19,512 nt of DNA from Streptomyces sp. NRRL F-5727 (lineage in GTDB: Bacteria > Actinomycetota > Actinomycetes > Streptomycetales > Streptomycetaceae), in the NCBI RefSeq assembly GCF_000719555.1, contig NZ_JOGX01000118.1, positions 1-19,512 on the forward strand, in the 5' to 3' direction. Both the position numbers and the translations under genes were made by a program. Positions 10,277 to 17,121 of this stretch are shown piece by piece. How positions within the stretch are numbered: position 1 is the stretch's first letter; the number at the start of each line of letters is the position of its first letter. Below the pieces are notes generated by a model, which saw nothing but the letters and a program-made list of their open reading frames with translations, searched no databases and had not been told where the DNA came from.

Positions 10277-10492
10277 TCAGCTCGCGGCGGTCTCGGCGAT
10301 CAGGCTCGCCGGGCGCATGTCGGTCCAGTGCGCGTCGACGTAGTCGAGGCAGCTCTGCCGGGAGGCGGCGCCGTGGACGGTGTTCCAGCCCTCGGGGACC
10401 TCGATGTCGGCCGGCCACAGGGAGTGCTGGTTCTCGTGGTTGACCAGCACCAGATAGGCGGCGTCGGCGTTCTCGAAAGGATTGGTGGTCAT
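10277..10492 (-). CDS. MbtH-like NRPS accessory protein
   Basis: This is a 71-residue MbtH-family protein. The family binds NRPS adenylation domains and is often needed for their folding or activity. Family hallmarks are visible: [10 protein letters not shown] (residues 18-27), VPEGW (32-36), the [14 protein letters not shown] stretch (48-61) and a following SL. Length is typical of the family. The start is the ATG at 10492, supported by an AGGAG ribosome-binding site at 10504-10500 with a 7-nt spacer. It lies 62 nt upstream of the NRPS start and 99 nt downstream of the amidase stop, so it is probably co-transcribed with the NRPS and is its likely partner. It carries no other domain. Confidence 0.96.
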   Translation of the reverse strand: MTTNPFENADAAYLVLVNHENQHSLWPADIEVPEGWNTVHGAASRQSCLDYVDAHWTDMRPASLIAETAAS

Positions 10493-10591
10493 CGGAATTC
10501 TCCTGTTCCTGAGTCGATTCCTCGGGGACATCGAAAAGCTAAGTCCGCCGCGCGTTCCCGAAAGGCAGCGAGCGGGGCAGCCGATCGGCAG
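10493..10591 (-). promoter_or_regulatory. Gap before MbtH/NRPS, possible internal promoter
   Basis: This 99-nt gap, the largest after the operon's packed upstream genes, is less GC-rich than the flanking genes. On the minus strand TAGCTT lies about 45 nt before the MbtH ATG and could be a -10 element, but no clear -35 accompanies it. A 10-bp palindrome GCCGATCGGC (10580-10589) follows the amidase stop without a U-tract. Confidence 0.25.
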
Positions 10592-12049
10592 TTACCGACG
10601 GATCCGGGGAGCCGGAACGCGAGGCGGAACTGCCGGTGTCCGGGGTCCGTCGCCGTGCCGCTCGGCCAGGAAAGCGGCGGGCAGCAGTCGCTCCAGCGCG
10701 GCCGGTCCGAACAGGGAGACGCCGACGGGCAGTTCGCCGGAGAATCCGGCGGGGACGGCGACGACGGGCCGGCCGGCCAGGGCCGGGAGGGTGGAGCTGG
10801 TCCGGGTGAACGGGTCGGGGCCGTCGTCGATGCGCCAGGCCGGGCCGCTGGTCGCGGCCATGAGGAGGTCCACGCCGTGTGCGGCCAGGGCCGTGTCGAT
10901 CAGGTCGCGGGCCCGTCGGCGGGTGCGCCGCCGGAGGGCCGCGGCGAGCGCCCGCTCCTCGTCCGTGAGTTCGGCGCACCGCTCCAGCAACTCCTGGCCG
11001 AAGAGGGCCAGTTCCACCGGGTCCCGGCGGTTCTCCGCGATGACCTCGTCCAGGGTGGCGGGCGCGCCGGGCCGGCCGCTCAGGTACCGCTCCAGTGAGG
11101 GCCGGAACTCGGCGCAGAGCGCGTCGAGTCCGTCGACGAGCATGTCCCGGGGCAGGGTGATCTCGACGGGGACGACGGTGGCGCCCGCGGCCCGGAGCCG
11201 TTCGGCGAGGCGTTCGGCGAGCTCCTGGGCGTCCGGGGCCATGCCCTTGACGTGCCACAGCCCCATCCGGACGGTCCCGGGCGGGGCCGGTGCGGCGGGG
11301 AGGGGGCGGCCGGTGAGGACGGCGAGGCAGAGCGCCGCGTCCGCCAGCCGGGGGGCCAGGGGTCCGAGGGTGTCCTGCACGGTGGAGATGGGCACGACAC
11401 CGGCCGTCGGCAGGGTGCCGGGCGCCGGTTTGATCGCGGCGACGCCGCAGACGCCCGCCGGGCAGACGAGCGAGCCGTCCGTCTCGGTGCCGAGGGCCAG
11501 CGGGGCCATTCCGGCCGCCACGGCGGCGGCCGAGCCGGCGGAGGAGCCCCAGGGGCTGTGCGCCGGGGCGTAGGGGTTGCGGGTCTGGCCGCCGACGGCG
11601 GACCAGCCCTCGATGCTGCGCGTGGAGCGGAAGTTGCCCCATTCGGTGAGGTTCGTCTTGCCGAGGACGACGGCCCCGGCCGCGCGCAGCCGGGTGACGA
11701 CCGCCGCGTCCCGTGCGGGAGGGGTGCCGGCGAGCAGCCGGGATCCGGCGGTGGAGGCGAGTCCCGCCGTGTCGATGTTGTCCTTGAGGAGGACCGGGAT
11801 GCCGTCGAGGGGGCCGAGGGGGGTGCCCCGGGCGTGGCGGAGGTCGGCGGCGCGGGCCTGTGCGGGGGCGGTGTCGTCGACCGCGAGGACGGCGCGGACC
11901 ACCGGGTCGGCGGTGGCGATCCGGTCCAGGCAGGCCGTGACCAGGTCCGTGCTGGTGAGGGCGGAGGAGCGCAGGCTCCGGGCCAGTTCGGCGACGGGCC
12001 GGTGCTGGAGGCCCGGCGGGTGGGGGGCCGGGGCGCCGGGGTCAGTCAA
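10592..12049 (-). CDS. Amidase-signature family amidohydrolase
   Basis: A 485-residue amidase-signature hydrolase, which cleaves C-N amide bonds using a Ser-cisSer-Lys triad. The triad can be placed at Lys89 (GIPVLLKDNID), Ser169 (PWGSSAGSAAAVAAG) and Ser193 (TETDGSLVCPAG). The 24-residue spacing between the two serines matches fatty acid amide hydrolase (217/241). The motif before the nucleophile reads T-D-G-S where the family usually has G-G-S. The start is a TTG at 12049 preceded by GGAGG (12060-12056) at 6 nt. It overlaps the MFS stop by 8 nt, so translation is probably coupled. No signal peptide is seen, so it acts in the cytoplasm. A GatA-type tRNA amidotransferase subunit is unlikely given the biosynthetic context and absent GatB/C. 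Likely roles are deprotection or maturation of the peptide, or hydrolysis of an amide intermediate; the substrate is unknown. Confidence 0.9.
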   Translation of the reverse strand: MTDPGAPAPHPPGLQHRPVAELARSLRSSALTSTDLVTACLDRIATADPVVRAVLAVDDTAPAQARAADLRHARGTPLGPLDGIPVLLKDNIDTAGLASTAGSRLLAGTPPARDAAVVTRLRAAGAVVLGKTNLTEWGNFRSTRSIEGWSAVGGQTRNPYAPAHSPWGSSAGSAAAVAAGMAPLALGTETDGSLVCPAGVCGVAAIKPAPGTLPTAGVVPISTVQDTLGPLAPRLADAALCLAVLTGRPLPAAPAPPGTVRMGLWHVKGMAPDAQELAERLAERLRAAGATVVPVEITLPRDMLVDGLDALCAEFRPSLERYLSGRPGAPATLDEVIAENRRDPVELALFGQELLERCAELTDEERALAAALRRRTRRRARDLIDTALAAHGVDLLMAATSGPAWRIDDGPDPFTRTSSTLPALAGRPVVAVPAGFSGELPVGVSLFGPAALERLLPAAFLAERHGDGPRTPAVPPRVPAPRIRR

Positions 12050-13331
12050 GGCGGGCCTCCCTGAGGAGGGGGACGAGGAGCACCGTGCCGAGGGCGGTCA
12101 GGGCGACCAGCGCGTGCAGCAGCAGCGCCCAGGTCATGCCGGCCCATTCGACGAGCGCCCCGATGACGAGGTTGCCGAGGGGCGCGGCGCCGAAGATGAG
12201 GAGGGCCTGGATGGACACGATCCGGCCGCGGACGGCCTCGGGCGCCCAGCGCTGGACGCAGGAGACCAGGACGGTGCCGACGAGCGCCGAGACGAGGCCC
12301 AGACCGGCGTACGGGGCGAGGGCGGCGGCCGTCGACGGGCTCCAGGCGAGGGCCGCCAGGCAGGCGGTCTGTCCGGCGGTGCCGACGGCGAGGACGAGCC
12401 CCGCGCGGCGGCGGGCGGGCCACACCAGCGTCAGCAGGAATCCGGCGGCGGCGCCGATGGTGAAGGCGGTCAGCAGCAGGCCGGCGCCGGCGGCGGCCGA
12501 ACCGTTCCGGTTCGCCATCAGGGCCACGCCGATGTTGATGGGTCCCGCTCCGGCGAACTCGGTGAGTCCGATCACGGTGATCACGGCCCTGAGCCGTGGC
12601 GCGGCGGCCACGGCCCGCAGCCCTTCGCCGATGCGGGCGGCCAGGGAGGGCTGCGGGGCGGCGGTGCCCGCGTCCTTCTCGGGTACGGGCTCCGCCTGTG
12701 CGGCGGCCCGCTCCCGCCGGGTCCGGACGCGGAGGACGGCGAGGGCCGACACCGCGTAGGTCACCGCGTTGACGGCGGCGACGAGCGGGATGCCGCCGAG
12801 GGCCATCAGGACGCCGCCGAGGGGTCCGCCGGCGGCCTGGCCGCCGCGCAGGGCGCCCAGGTAGAGGGCGTTGCCGCGGACGAGGTGGCGCTCGGGCAGC
12901 AGTCCGGCGCGCAGCGCGCCGGAGGCCGGGATGAAGAACGCGCCGAACAGCGCGAGGCCGGCCGCCGCCGCCACGAGCAGCGGCACGCCGGGGCCGAGGG
13001 CGAGCGCTCCGGCGGCGGCGAGCGCCATGACCGCGCAGCGGGCGAGGTCGGCGCCGACCATGACCCGGCGGGGGCCGGCGCTGTCGACGAGGGCGCCCGC
13101 GCCGAGCAGGGTCACCAGGCGGGGCAGGGAGGCGAGCGCGAGGACCGCGCCCGCCCGTGCGGGGCCGGTGTCGGCGGTGACCGTCCAGGCGAGCGTCACG
13201 TACCAGGCGGCGTCGCCGAGCGCGGACAGGCCCATGGCGAGGACGAAGCCCAGGTAGCCGCCGTCGGTGAGGCGGGCGTCCGCCGGGCGGACGGCGGCGG
13301 GCGCGGGGCCGGTGGCCATGCTTCCGCTCAC
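12042..13331 (-). CDS. MFS transporter, probable product exporter
   Basis: A 429-residue integral membrane protein of the major facilitator superfamily, of the type of drug or siderophore exporters such as EntS. Multiple hydrophobic helices are evident from GYLGFVLAMGLSALGDAAWY at the N-terminus to LLLHALVALTALGTVLLVPL at the C-terminus. A hydrophilic central loop (RVRTRRERAAAQAEPVPEKD) divides the two halves. Short basic loops such as DSAGPRRVMVGADLAR follow helix 2, as in MFS proteins. I chose the GTG at 13331, which overlaps the TGA of the upstream FMN gene as GTGA. An ATG 12 nt further in is an alternative. The likely job is export of, and self-protection from, the peptide; direction and substrate are inferred from context only. 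Confidence 0.88.
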   Translation of the reverse strand: MSGSMATGPAPAAVRPADARLTDGGYLGFVLAMGLSALGDAAWYVTLAWTVTADTGPARAGAVLALASLPRLVTLLGAGALVDSAGPRRVMVGADLARCAVMALAAAGALALGPGVPLLVAAAAGLALFGAFFIPASGALRAGLLPERHLVRGNALYLGALRGGQAAGGPLGGVLMALGGIPLVAAVNAVTYAVSALAVLRVRTRRERAAAQAEPVPEKDAGTAAPQPSLAARIGEGLRAVAAAPRLRAVITVIGLTEFAGAGPINIGVALMANRNGSAAAGAGLLLTAFTIGAAAGFLLTLVWPARRRAGLVLAVGTAGQTACLAALAWSPSTAAALAPYAGLGLVSALVGTVLVSCVQRWAPEAVRGRIVSIQALLIFGAAPLGNLVIGALVEWAGMTWALLLHALVALTALGTVLLVPLLREARLD

Positions 13332-14677
13332 GGCCGGTCGCCCAGGGGTCCGGTGGACGCGGCGGCCGGGGACGGCAGTCCGGCCCCGGGCGCCCACACG
13401 TCCTCGTGGGCGAGCGCGTCGGCCCGGTACTTGCCCATCGCGCTGACGAGCAGGCGCAGTTCGAGGGCGAGGGCCTCGACGAGGCGGACGAGTCCCCGCT
13501 CGGGGTCCTCCTCGACGGCGAGGAGCGCGGCCCGGCCGAGTCCGACGGCGGTGGCGCCGAGCGCGAGCGCCTTGGCCGCGCGGGTGCCCTCCCACATGCG
13601 GCCGGAGGCGAGGAGCGCGCCGGCGGGCGGGCCGACGCGGCGCAGGCACTCGCCGAGCGGCAGGCCGACTCCGTCGAGGAAGCCGAGCGGGGCCCATCCG
13701 GTGCCGCCCTCGGCGCCGTCGACGGTGACGGCGTCGGCGCCGGCCGCCCAGGCGACGGCGGCGGCCTCCCCGACGTCGCGTCCGGGGTGGAGCTTCACCC
13801 ACACCCGGGCGCGGGGGAAGTTGTTGCGCATCAGGCGGATCTGCTGGCGCAGGATCTCCTCGGTGAAGGTGCCGGGGCTGCTGCACCGCAGGACCCGCCC
13901 GTCGCCGCCGAGGGCGTCGTCGACGGCGTACTGCTCGGCGACGCGGGCGGCGGCGGCGCGGTCCAGGACGGTCATGCCGCCGAGTCCCGGCTTGGCGCCC
14001 TGGCCCACCTTCAGCTCGAAGGCGAGCCGGCCCGTGTCGAGCAGGGGCCGGGCGGAGGGGTCGCTGTAGACGAGGTTCCACACCTCGGCGTCGGCGTCCT
14101 CGGTGCTCTGCTGGACGGCGATGCCTCCGGTGCCGTCGGGCAGTTCGTCGAGGTAGGCGCGGATGCGGCCGAGCAGGGACCGTCCGGGGTCGCCGGACGG
14201 CGGGGTGCCGAGCCGGCCGTAGCCGTTGACGGGGATGACGTTCTCGCCGATCACCATGGGCAGGCCGAGCCGGCCGGCCTGCCGGCTGGCGGCGGTGCCG
14301 AGGTCGGCACTGGCCACCTGGGTGGAGCCGAAGGCCGAGAGGTAGGCCGGCAGCGGGGAGCGGAGGGCGCCCACGGCGGTGGCGAGGTCCACGTCGTGGT
14401 GGAGCGGCTCGCGGGCGAGGTCGATCAGCTTCTCCAGGCGGCGCGGCATGAAGACGGGCGGCACCAGGCGGAGTTCGTCCAGGAGGTCGGTCCCCGGTGC
14501 GGCGGTCCGCGGCCGGGCGGCGCCGAACAGGGTCCGTCCGTACGTCTCCCCCGGCGGGAAGAGGGCGGCGGTGCCGCGGCGGGCCCGGTCGCGTACGGCG
14601 TCGGCGGGGAAGCCGTCGGCCCTGAGGCCGGAGCCGTCCGGGTCCCGCGTCGTCTCGGTGGCGGGTCGGGGGCTCAC
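13328..14677 (-). CDS. Stand-alone FMN-binding glutamate synthase-like protein
   Basis: A 449-residue protein matching the FMN (synthase) domain of glutamate synthase large subunit, where 2-oxoglutarate and ammonia are reductively joined. Signature segments are ELKVGQGAKPGLGG (residues 221-234), WVKLHPGRDVGEAAAVAWAA (293-312), DGAEGGTGWAPL (320-331) and SGRMWEGTRAAKALALGATA (358-377), which build the FMN TIM barrel. The N-terminal glutaminase domain is absent. The only cysteines are C265 and C344, so the C-x5-C-x4-C 3Fe-4S ligands of GltB are missing. It therefore resembles the short, glutaminase-free FMN family. The start GTG at 14677 overlaps the stop of the upstream synthetase gene as GTGA. 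It could supply glutamate to the neighbouring mutase or catalyse another FMN-dependent amination or oxidation; the actual reaction is unknown. Confidence 0.87.
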   Translation of the reverse strand: MSPRPATETTRDPDGSGLRADGFPADAVRDRARRGTAALFPPGETYGRTLFGAARPRTAAPGTDLLDELRLVPPVFMPRRLEKLIDLAREPLHHDVDLATAVGALRSPLPAYLSAFGSTQVASADLGTAASRQAGRLGLPMVIGENVIPVNGYGRLGTPPSGDPGRSLLGRIRAYLDELPDGTGGIAVQQSTEDADAEVWNLVYSDPSARPLLDTGRLAFELKVGQGAKPGLGGMTVLDRAAAARVAEQYAVDDALGGDGRVLRCSSPGTFTEEILRQQIRLMRNNFPRARVWVKLHPGRDVGEAAAVAWAAGADAVTVDGAEGGTGWAPLGFLDGVGLPLGECLRRVGPPAGALLASGRMWEGTRAAKALALGATAVGLGRAALLAVEEDPERGLVRLVEALALELRLLVSAMGKYRADALAHEDVWAPGAGLPSPAAASTGPLGDRP

Positions 14678-15693
14678 GGGGCGACCACTCCCGGGACCTT
14701 CGGGTAGGCGCTGGCCTGCCAGACGGCGTCGAGGCCCGCGAGGTAGCGGGTGAAGCGCTCCAGGCCGATGCCGAATCCGGCGCTGTCCGGGATGCCGTCG
14801 CGGACCATCTGCAGGTACCAGCCGTACTTGGCGGGGTTCTCGCCGGTCTCCCGCATGCGGGCGACGATCCGGGCGTACTCGAACTCCCGCTCGCTGCCGC
14901 TGCACAGTTCGCCGTACCCCTCGGGGGCGAGGATGTCGAAGTTGCGGAGGGTGCCGGGCTCGTCCCGGCTCTCGCGGTCGTAGAAGCCGCGGGAGCCCTT
15001 GGGGTAGTCGGTGACGAAGAAGGGGCGCCCGGACTTGGCGGAGAGCAGCGCCTCGCCGTGCCAGTCGATCTCGGCGTCGGCGCTCTGCTCGTGGCCCAGG
15101 GCGCGCAGTTCGGCGACGGCCTCGGCGTGGGTGCGGTGCCCGAAGGGCTCGCCGAGGAGTTCGGTGAAGGCGCCGGTGTCGCGGCCGAGGGCCTCGAACT
15201 CCTCGGCGTGGTGGGCGACGGTCTCGCGCACGATGTGCCGGACGAGGTCCTCGCCGAGCCGGGTGATGTCCTCGCGGGAGGCGCCGGCGACCTCGACGTC
15301 GATCTGGTGGAACTCGGCCAGGTGGCGGCTGGTGTTCGCGGTCTCCAGGGGCTCCAGCCGGACGCAGGGCGCGATGCAGAAGATCTTGTCGAAGGCGAGC
15401 AGGGACGCCTGCTTGTAGAGGATGGCGCTGGTCATGAGCTTGTAGCGGTGGCCGTAGTAGTCGACGTCGACCTGCTTGGAGCCGCGCACGCCCGGGTCGG
15501 TGACCGGCCCGATCATCGGCGGCAGCATCTCGGTGAAGCCGTGCGCGCGCAGGAAGCCGCGGGCGGCGGTGAGCATGCCGTTCTGGAGCCGGATGACCGC
15601 GCGGGTCGTCGGGTCGGTCAGGTGGTCCGCGGGGGTGCCGGGCAGCCGGTCCGTGGTCGCGGGGGCTGCCGCCGGGTCGGTGAGGGGGAGCAT
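14674..15693 (-). CDS. AsnRS/AsnA-like class II synthetase lacking anticodon-binding domain
   Basis: A 339-residue class II aminoacyl-tRNA-synthetase core closest to asparaginyl-tRNA synthetase paralogues (archaeal-type asparagine synthetase). Those paralogues adenylate aspartate's side-chain carboxylate and let ammonia attack. Motif 2 is CVRLEPLETANTSRHLAEF (residues 110-128), with the ATP-contacting Arg in VRLEP and the RHLAEFHQIDVE stretch of Asp/Asn enzymes. Motif 3 is GFGIGLERFTRYL (306-318), with the invariant class II Arg313. The protein starts near motif 1 (about residues 31-65) and has no OB-fold anticodon domain, so a role in tRNA charging is unlikely. The ATG at 15693 lies 6 nt after the mutase stop, with AAGGA about 12 nt upstream. 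Context suggests amidation or amide ligation of 3-methylaspartate; ammonia versus another amine as acceptor cannot be told from sequence. Confidence 0.88.
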   Translation of the reverse strand: MLPLTDPAAAPATTDRLPGTPADHLTDPTTRAVIRLQNGMLTAARGFLRAHGFTEMLPPMIGPVTDPGVRGSKQVDVDYYGHRYKLMTSAILYKQASLLAFDKIFCIAPCVRLEPLETANTSRHLAEFHQIDVEVAGASREDITRLGEDLVRHIVRETVAHHAEEFEALGRDTGAFTELLGEPFGHRTHAEAVAELRALGHEQSADAEIDWHGEALLSAKSGRPFFVTDYPKGSRGFYDRESRDEPGTLRNFDILAPEGYGELCSGSEREFEYARIVARMRETGENPAKYGWYLQMVRDGIPDSAGFGIGLERFTRYLAGLDAVWQASAYPKVPGVVAP

Positions 15694-15699
15694 GGGCGT

Positions 15700-17121
15700 C
15701 TACCGTCCTTCTTCGGGGTGGGCCGCGCGGGCCGGCGGGCGGTGCCCGTCGTCGAGGGGCCGGTGGGCGGGCGAGGGGTCGAGGGCGGCGGCGTCGGAGC
15801 GCCGCTCCACGTGGCGGAGGGCGGTGAGCAGCCCTCCGGAGGTCAGGCGCGGCGCCCGGGCGGGCGCCACGATGCCGCCGAGCGGCATGCGGCCGACGGC
15901 GGACCAGCGCAGCCGTCCGTCGGTGTCGAGGTAGCTCCGGCTCCGCTGGGCGTTGTCGGGGTGGAGGCAGTAGGGGACGTCGAGGTAGCCGCGCGCGAAC
16001 GCCTGCGGCAGGGCGCGGCCGAGATCCGGGGAGAGTTCCAGGACGGCCTGGACGAGGGCGGACGCCTCGGCGTGGATTCCGGTGTCGGCGACCGGCGTCG
16101 GTGCCGGTCCCGTGGCGGCCGGGCCCGCCGTCGGTCCCTTCGCGGGCGGGAGGGTGCGGTCGCGCTCCGCCTCGGCGGCGCGGGCCGCCGCCTCCAGGGC
16201 GGCCACGTTCTCCGCCACGGTCGGGATGCGGTGGGCCTCCGCGGCGGTCTTCACGATGAGCCGGGCGGCACCGGTGCGGACCGCGAGCCGGGCCGAGTCC
16301 TCCAGGAGGAGCCGGGCGCCGCCGGGGGTGCGCGGGTACACGCCCATGTACGTGTAGACGACGATGTGCCAGTCGAGGCCGGGCAGCAGCTCCTCCGCCA
16401 GCCGCCGCAGGGCGTGCAGCGCCTCCTCGTCCTGCCCGGGGTCGGTCTGCTGGGCGTAGCTGAGGGAGACGCTGCGCAGACCGTGCTGGGCGAAGAACAG
16501 GGCCTCCAGGACGCTGAGCGCCACGAGCAGGCCCGGCGGGCACAGCTGGCCCATCATGCAGCCGCCGAAGGTCTCCATGTGGGGTTCGGCGCCGTGGTCG
16601 CGGGCCCGGGCGAGCAGTGCGCAGCTGCGGGCCCAGTTCTCGACGGACTCGGTCAGCGGGGTACGTCCGTAGGGCAGGCAGTACGAGACGGGGCCGCCCT
16701 CGGTGGCGTCGAGTCCGGCGCGGAGGAGCGCCGCGACGATGGACTGGGGGGCGGCGGAGCCGTGCCGGACCTGCACGGGGAAGTCGTGGTCCTGGATGCC
16801 GTGGAGGACGGACCGGGTGACGGCGGTGTCGTAGGTGACGAGGGGATAGCCGTTGAGCGGGACGCCGTCGGCGAGCGCGCGGCGGGCGGCGGTCTGGTCG
16901 CCGACGCGGGTGTAGCTGTCGAGGGTGACGGTGCCGACGGTGGTGGCGTCGGCGGCCCGGGTGGCGGCGAGGCCGGCCCGCATGGCGCGCGGGTCGCTCA
17001 TGCCCATGCGGGGCTGGACGACGAGCCGGCCGGCGTGCCGGGCGGCGGCGACGAAGGCGCCGAAGGAGCCGGGGGGCGACGCCGGCGGGACCGCCGGGGC
17101 GGGGTGGACGGGTGCGGTCAT
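15700..17121 (-). CDS. glmE: Glutamate mutase (methylaspartate mutase) large subunit
   Basis: A 473-residue catalytic E subunit of adenosylcobalamin-dependent glutamate mutase, which rearranges L-glutamate to (2S,3S)-3-methylaspartate. Family blocks are strongly kept: VQVRHGSAAP (residues 116-125, substrate-binding Arg), EGGPVSYCLPYGRTPLTESV (141-160), METFGGCMMGQLCPP (182-196), SVSLSYAQQTD (217-227), WHIVVYTYMGVYP (251-263) and ARLIVKTAAEAHRIPT (286-301). The length is close to the usual 480. A Pro/Ala-rich insert (about 325-344) and a low-complexity tail (440-473) are extra. The ATG at 17121 overlaps the small-subunit stop as ATGA, coupling the two subunits. In secondary metabolism such mutases feed 3-methylaspartate into nikkomycin, vicenistatin and friulimicin-type pathways. 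Confidence 0.95.
   Translation of the reverse strand: MTAPVHPAPAVPPASPPGSFGAFVAAARHAGRLVVQPRMGMSDPRAMRAGLAATRAADATTVGTVTLDSYTRVGDQTAARRALADGVPLNGYPLVTYDTAVTRSVLHGIQDHDFPVQVRHGSAAPQSIVAALLRAGLDATEGGPVSYCLPYGRTPLTESVENWARSCALLARARDHGAEPHMETFGGCMMGQLCPPGLLVALSVLEALFFAQHGLRSVSLSYAQQTDPGQDEEALHALRRLAEELLPGLDWHIVVYTYMGVYPRTPGGARLLLEDSARLAVRTGAARLIVKTAAEAHRIPTVAENVAALEAAARAAEAERDRTLPPAKGPTAGPAATGPAPTPVADTGIHAEASALVQAVLELSPDLGRALPQAFARGYLDVPYCLHPDNAQRSRSYLDTDGRLRWSAVGRMPLGGIVAPARAPRLTSGGLLTALRHVERRSDAAALDPSPAHRPLDDGHRPPARAAHPEEGR

Noticed and set aside
10580..10589. Palindrome GCCGATCGGC after the amidase stop as an intrinsic terminator
   Set aside because: Only 10 bp with no loop and no U-tract; it more likely occurs by chance.
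10592..12049. GatA subunit of tRNA amidotransferase
   Set aside because: No GatB or GatC gene is nearby, the gene is coupled to an exporter in an NRPS cluster, and the nucleophile motif deviates from the usual form.
11577..14069. 830-codon plus-strand open frame
   Set aside because: It is antisense to the MFS, amidase and FMN genes, each of which has recognisable family motifs on the minus strand.
14674..15693. Housekeeping asparaginyl-tRNA synthetase
   Set aside because: No anticodon-binding domain is encoded, and the gene is embedded between mutase and FMN biosynthetic genes.
13328..16543. Single long minus-strand frame read as one 1071-residue protein
   Set aside because: Only its last 449 codons, from the GTG at 14677, encode a recognisable protein. 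The upstream part is an Arg/Pro-rich shadow of the AsnA-like and mutase genes.
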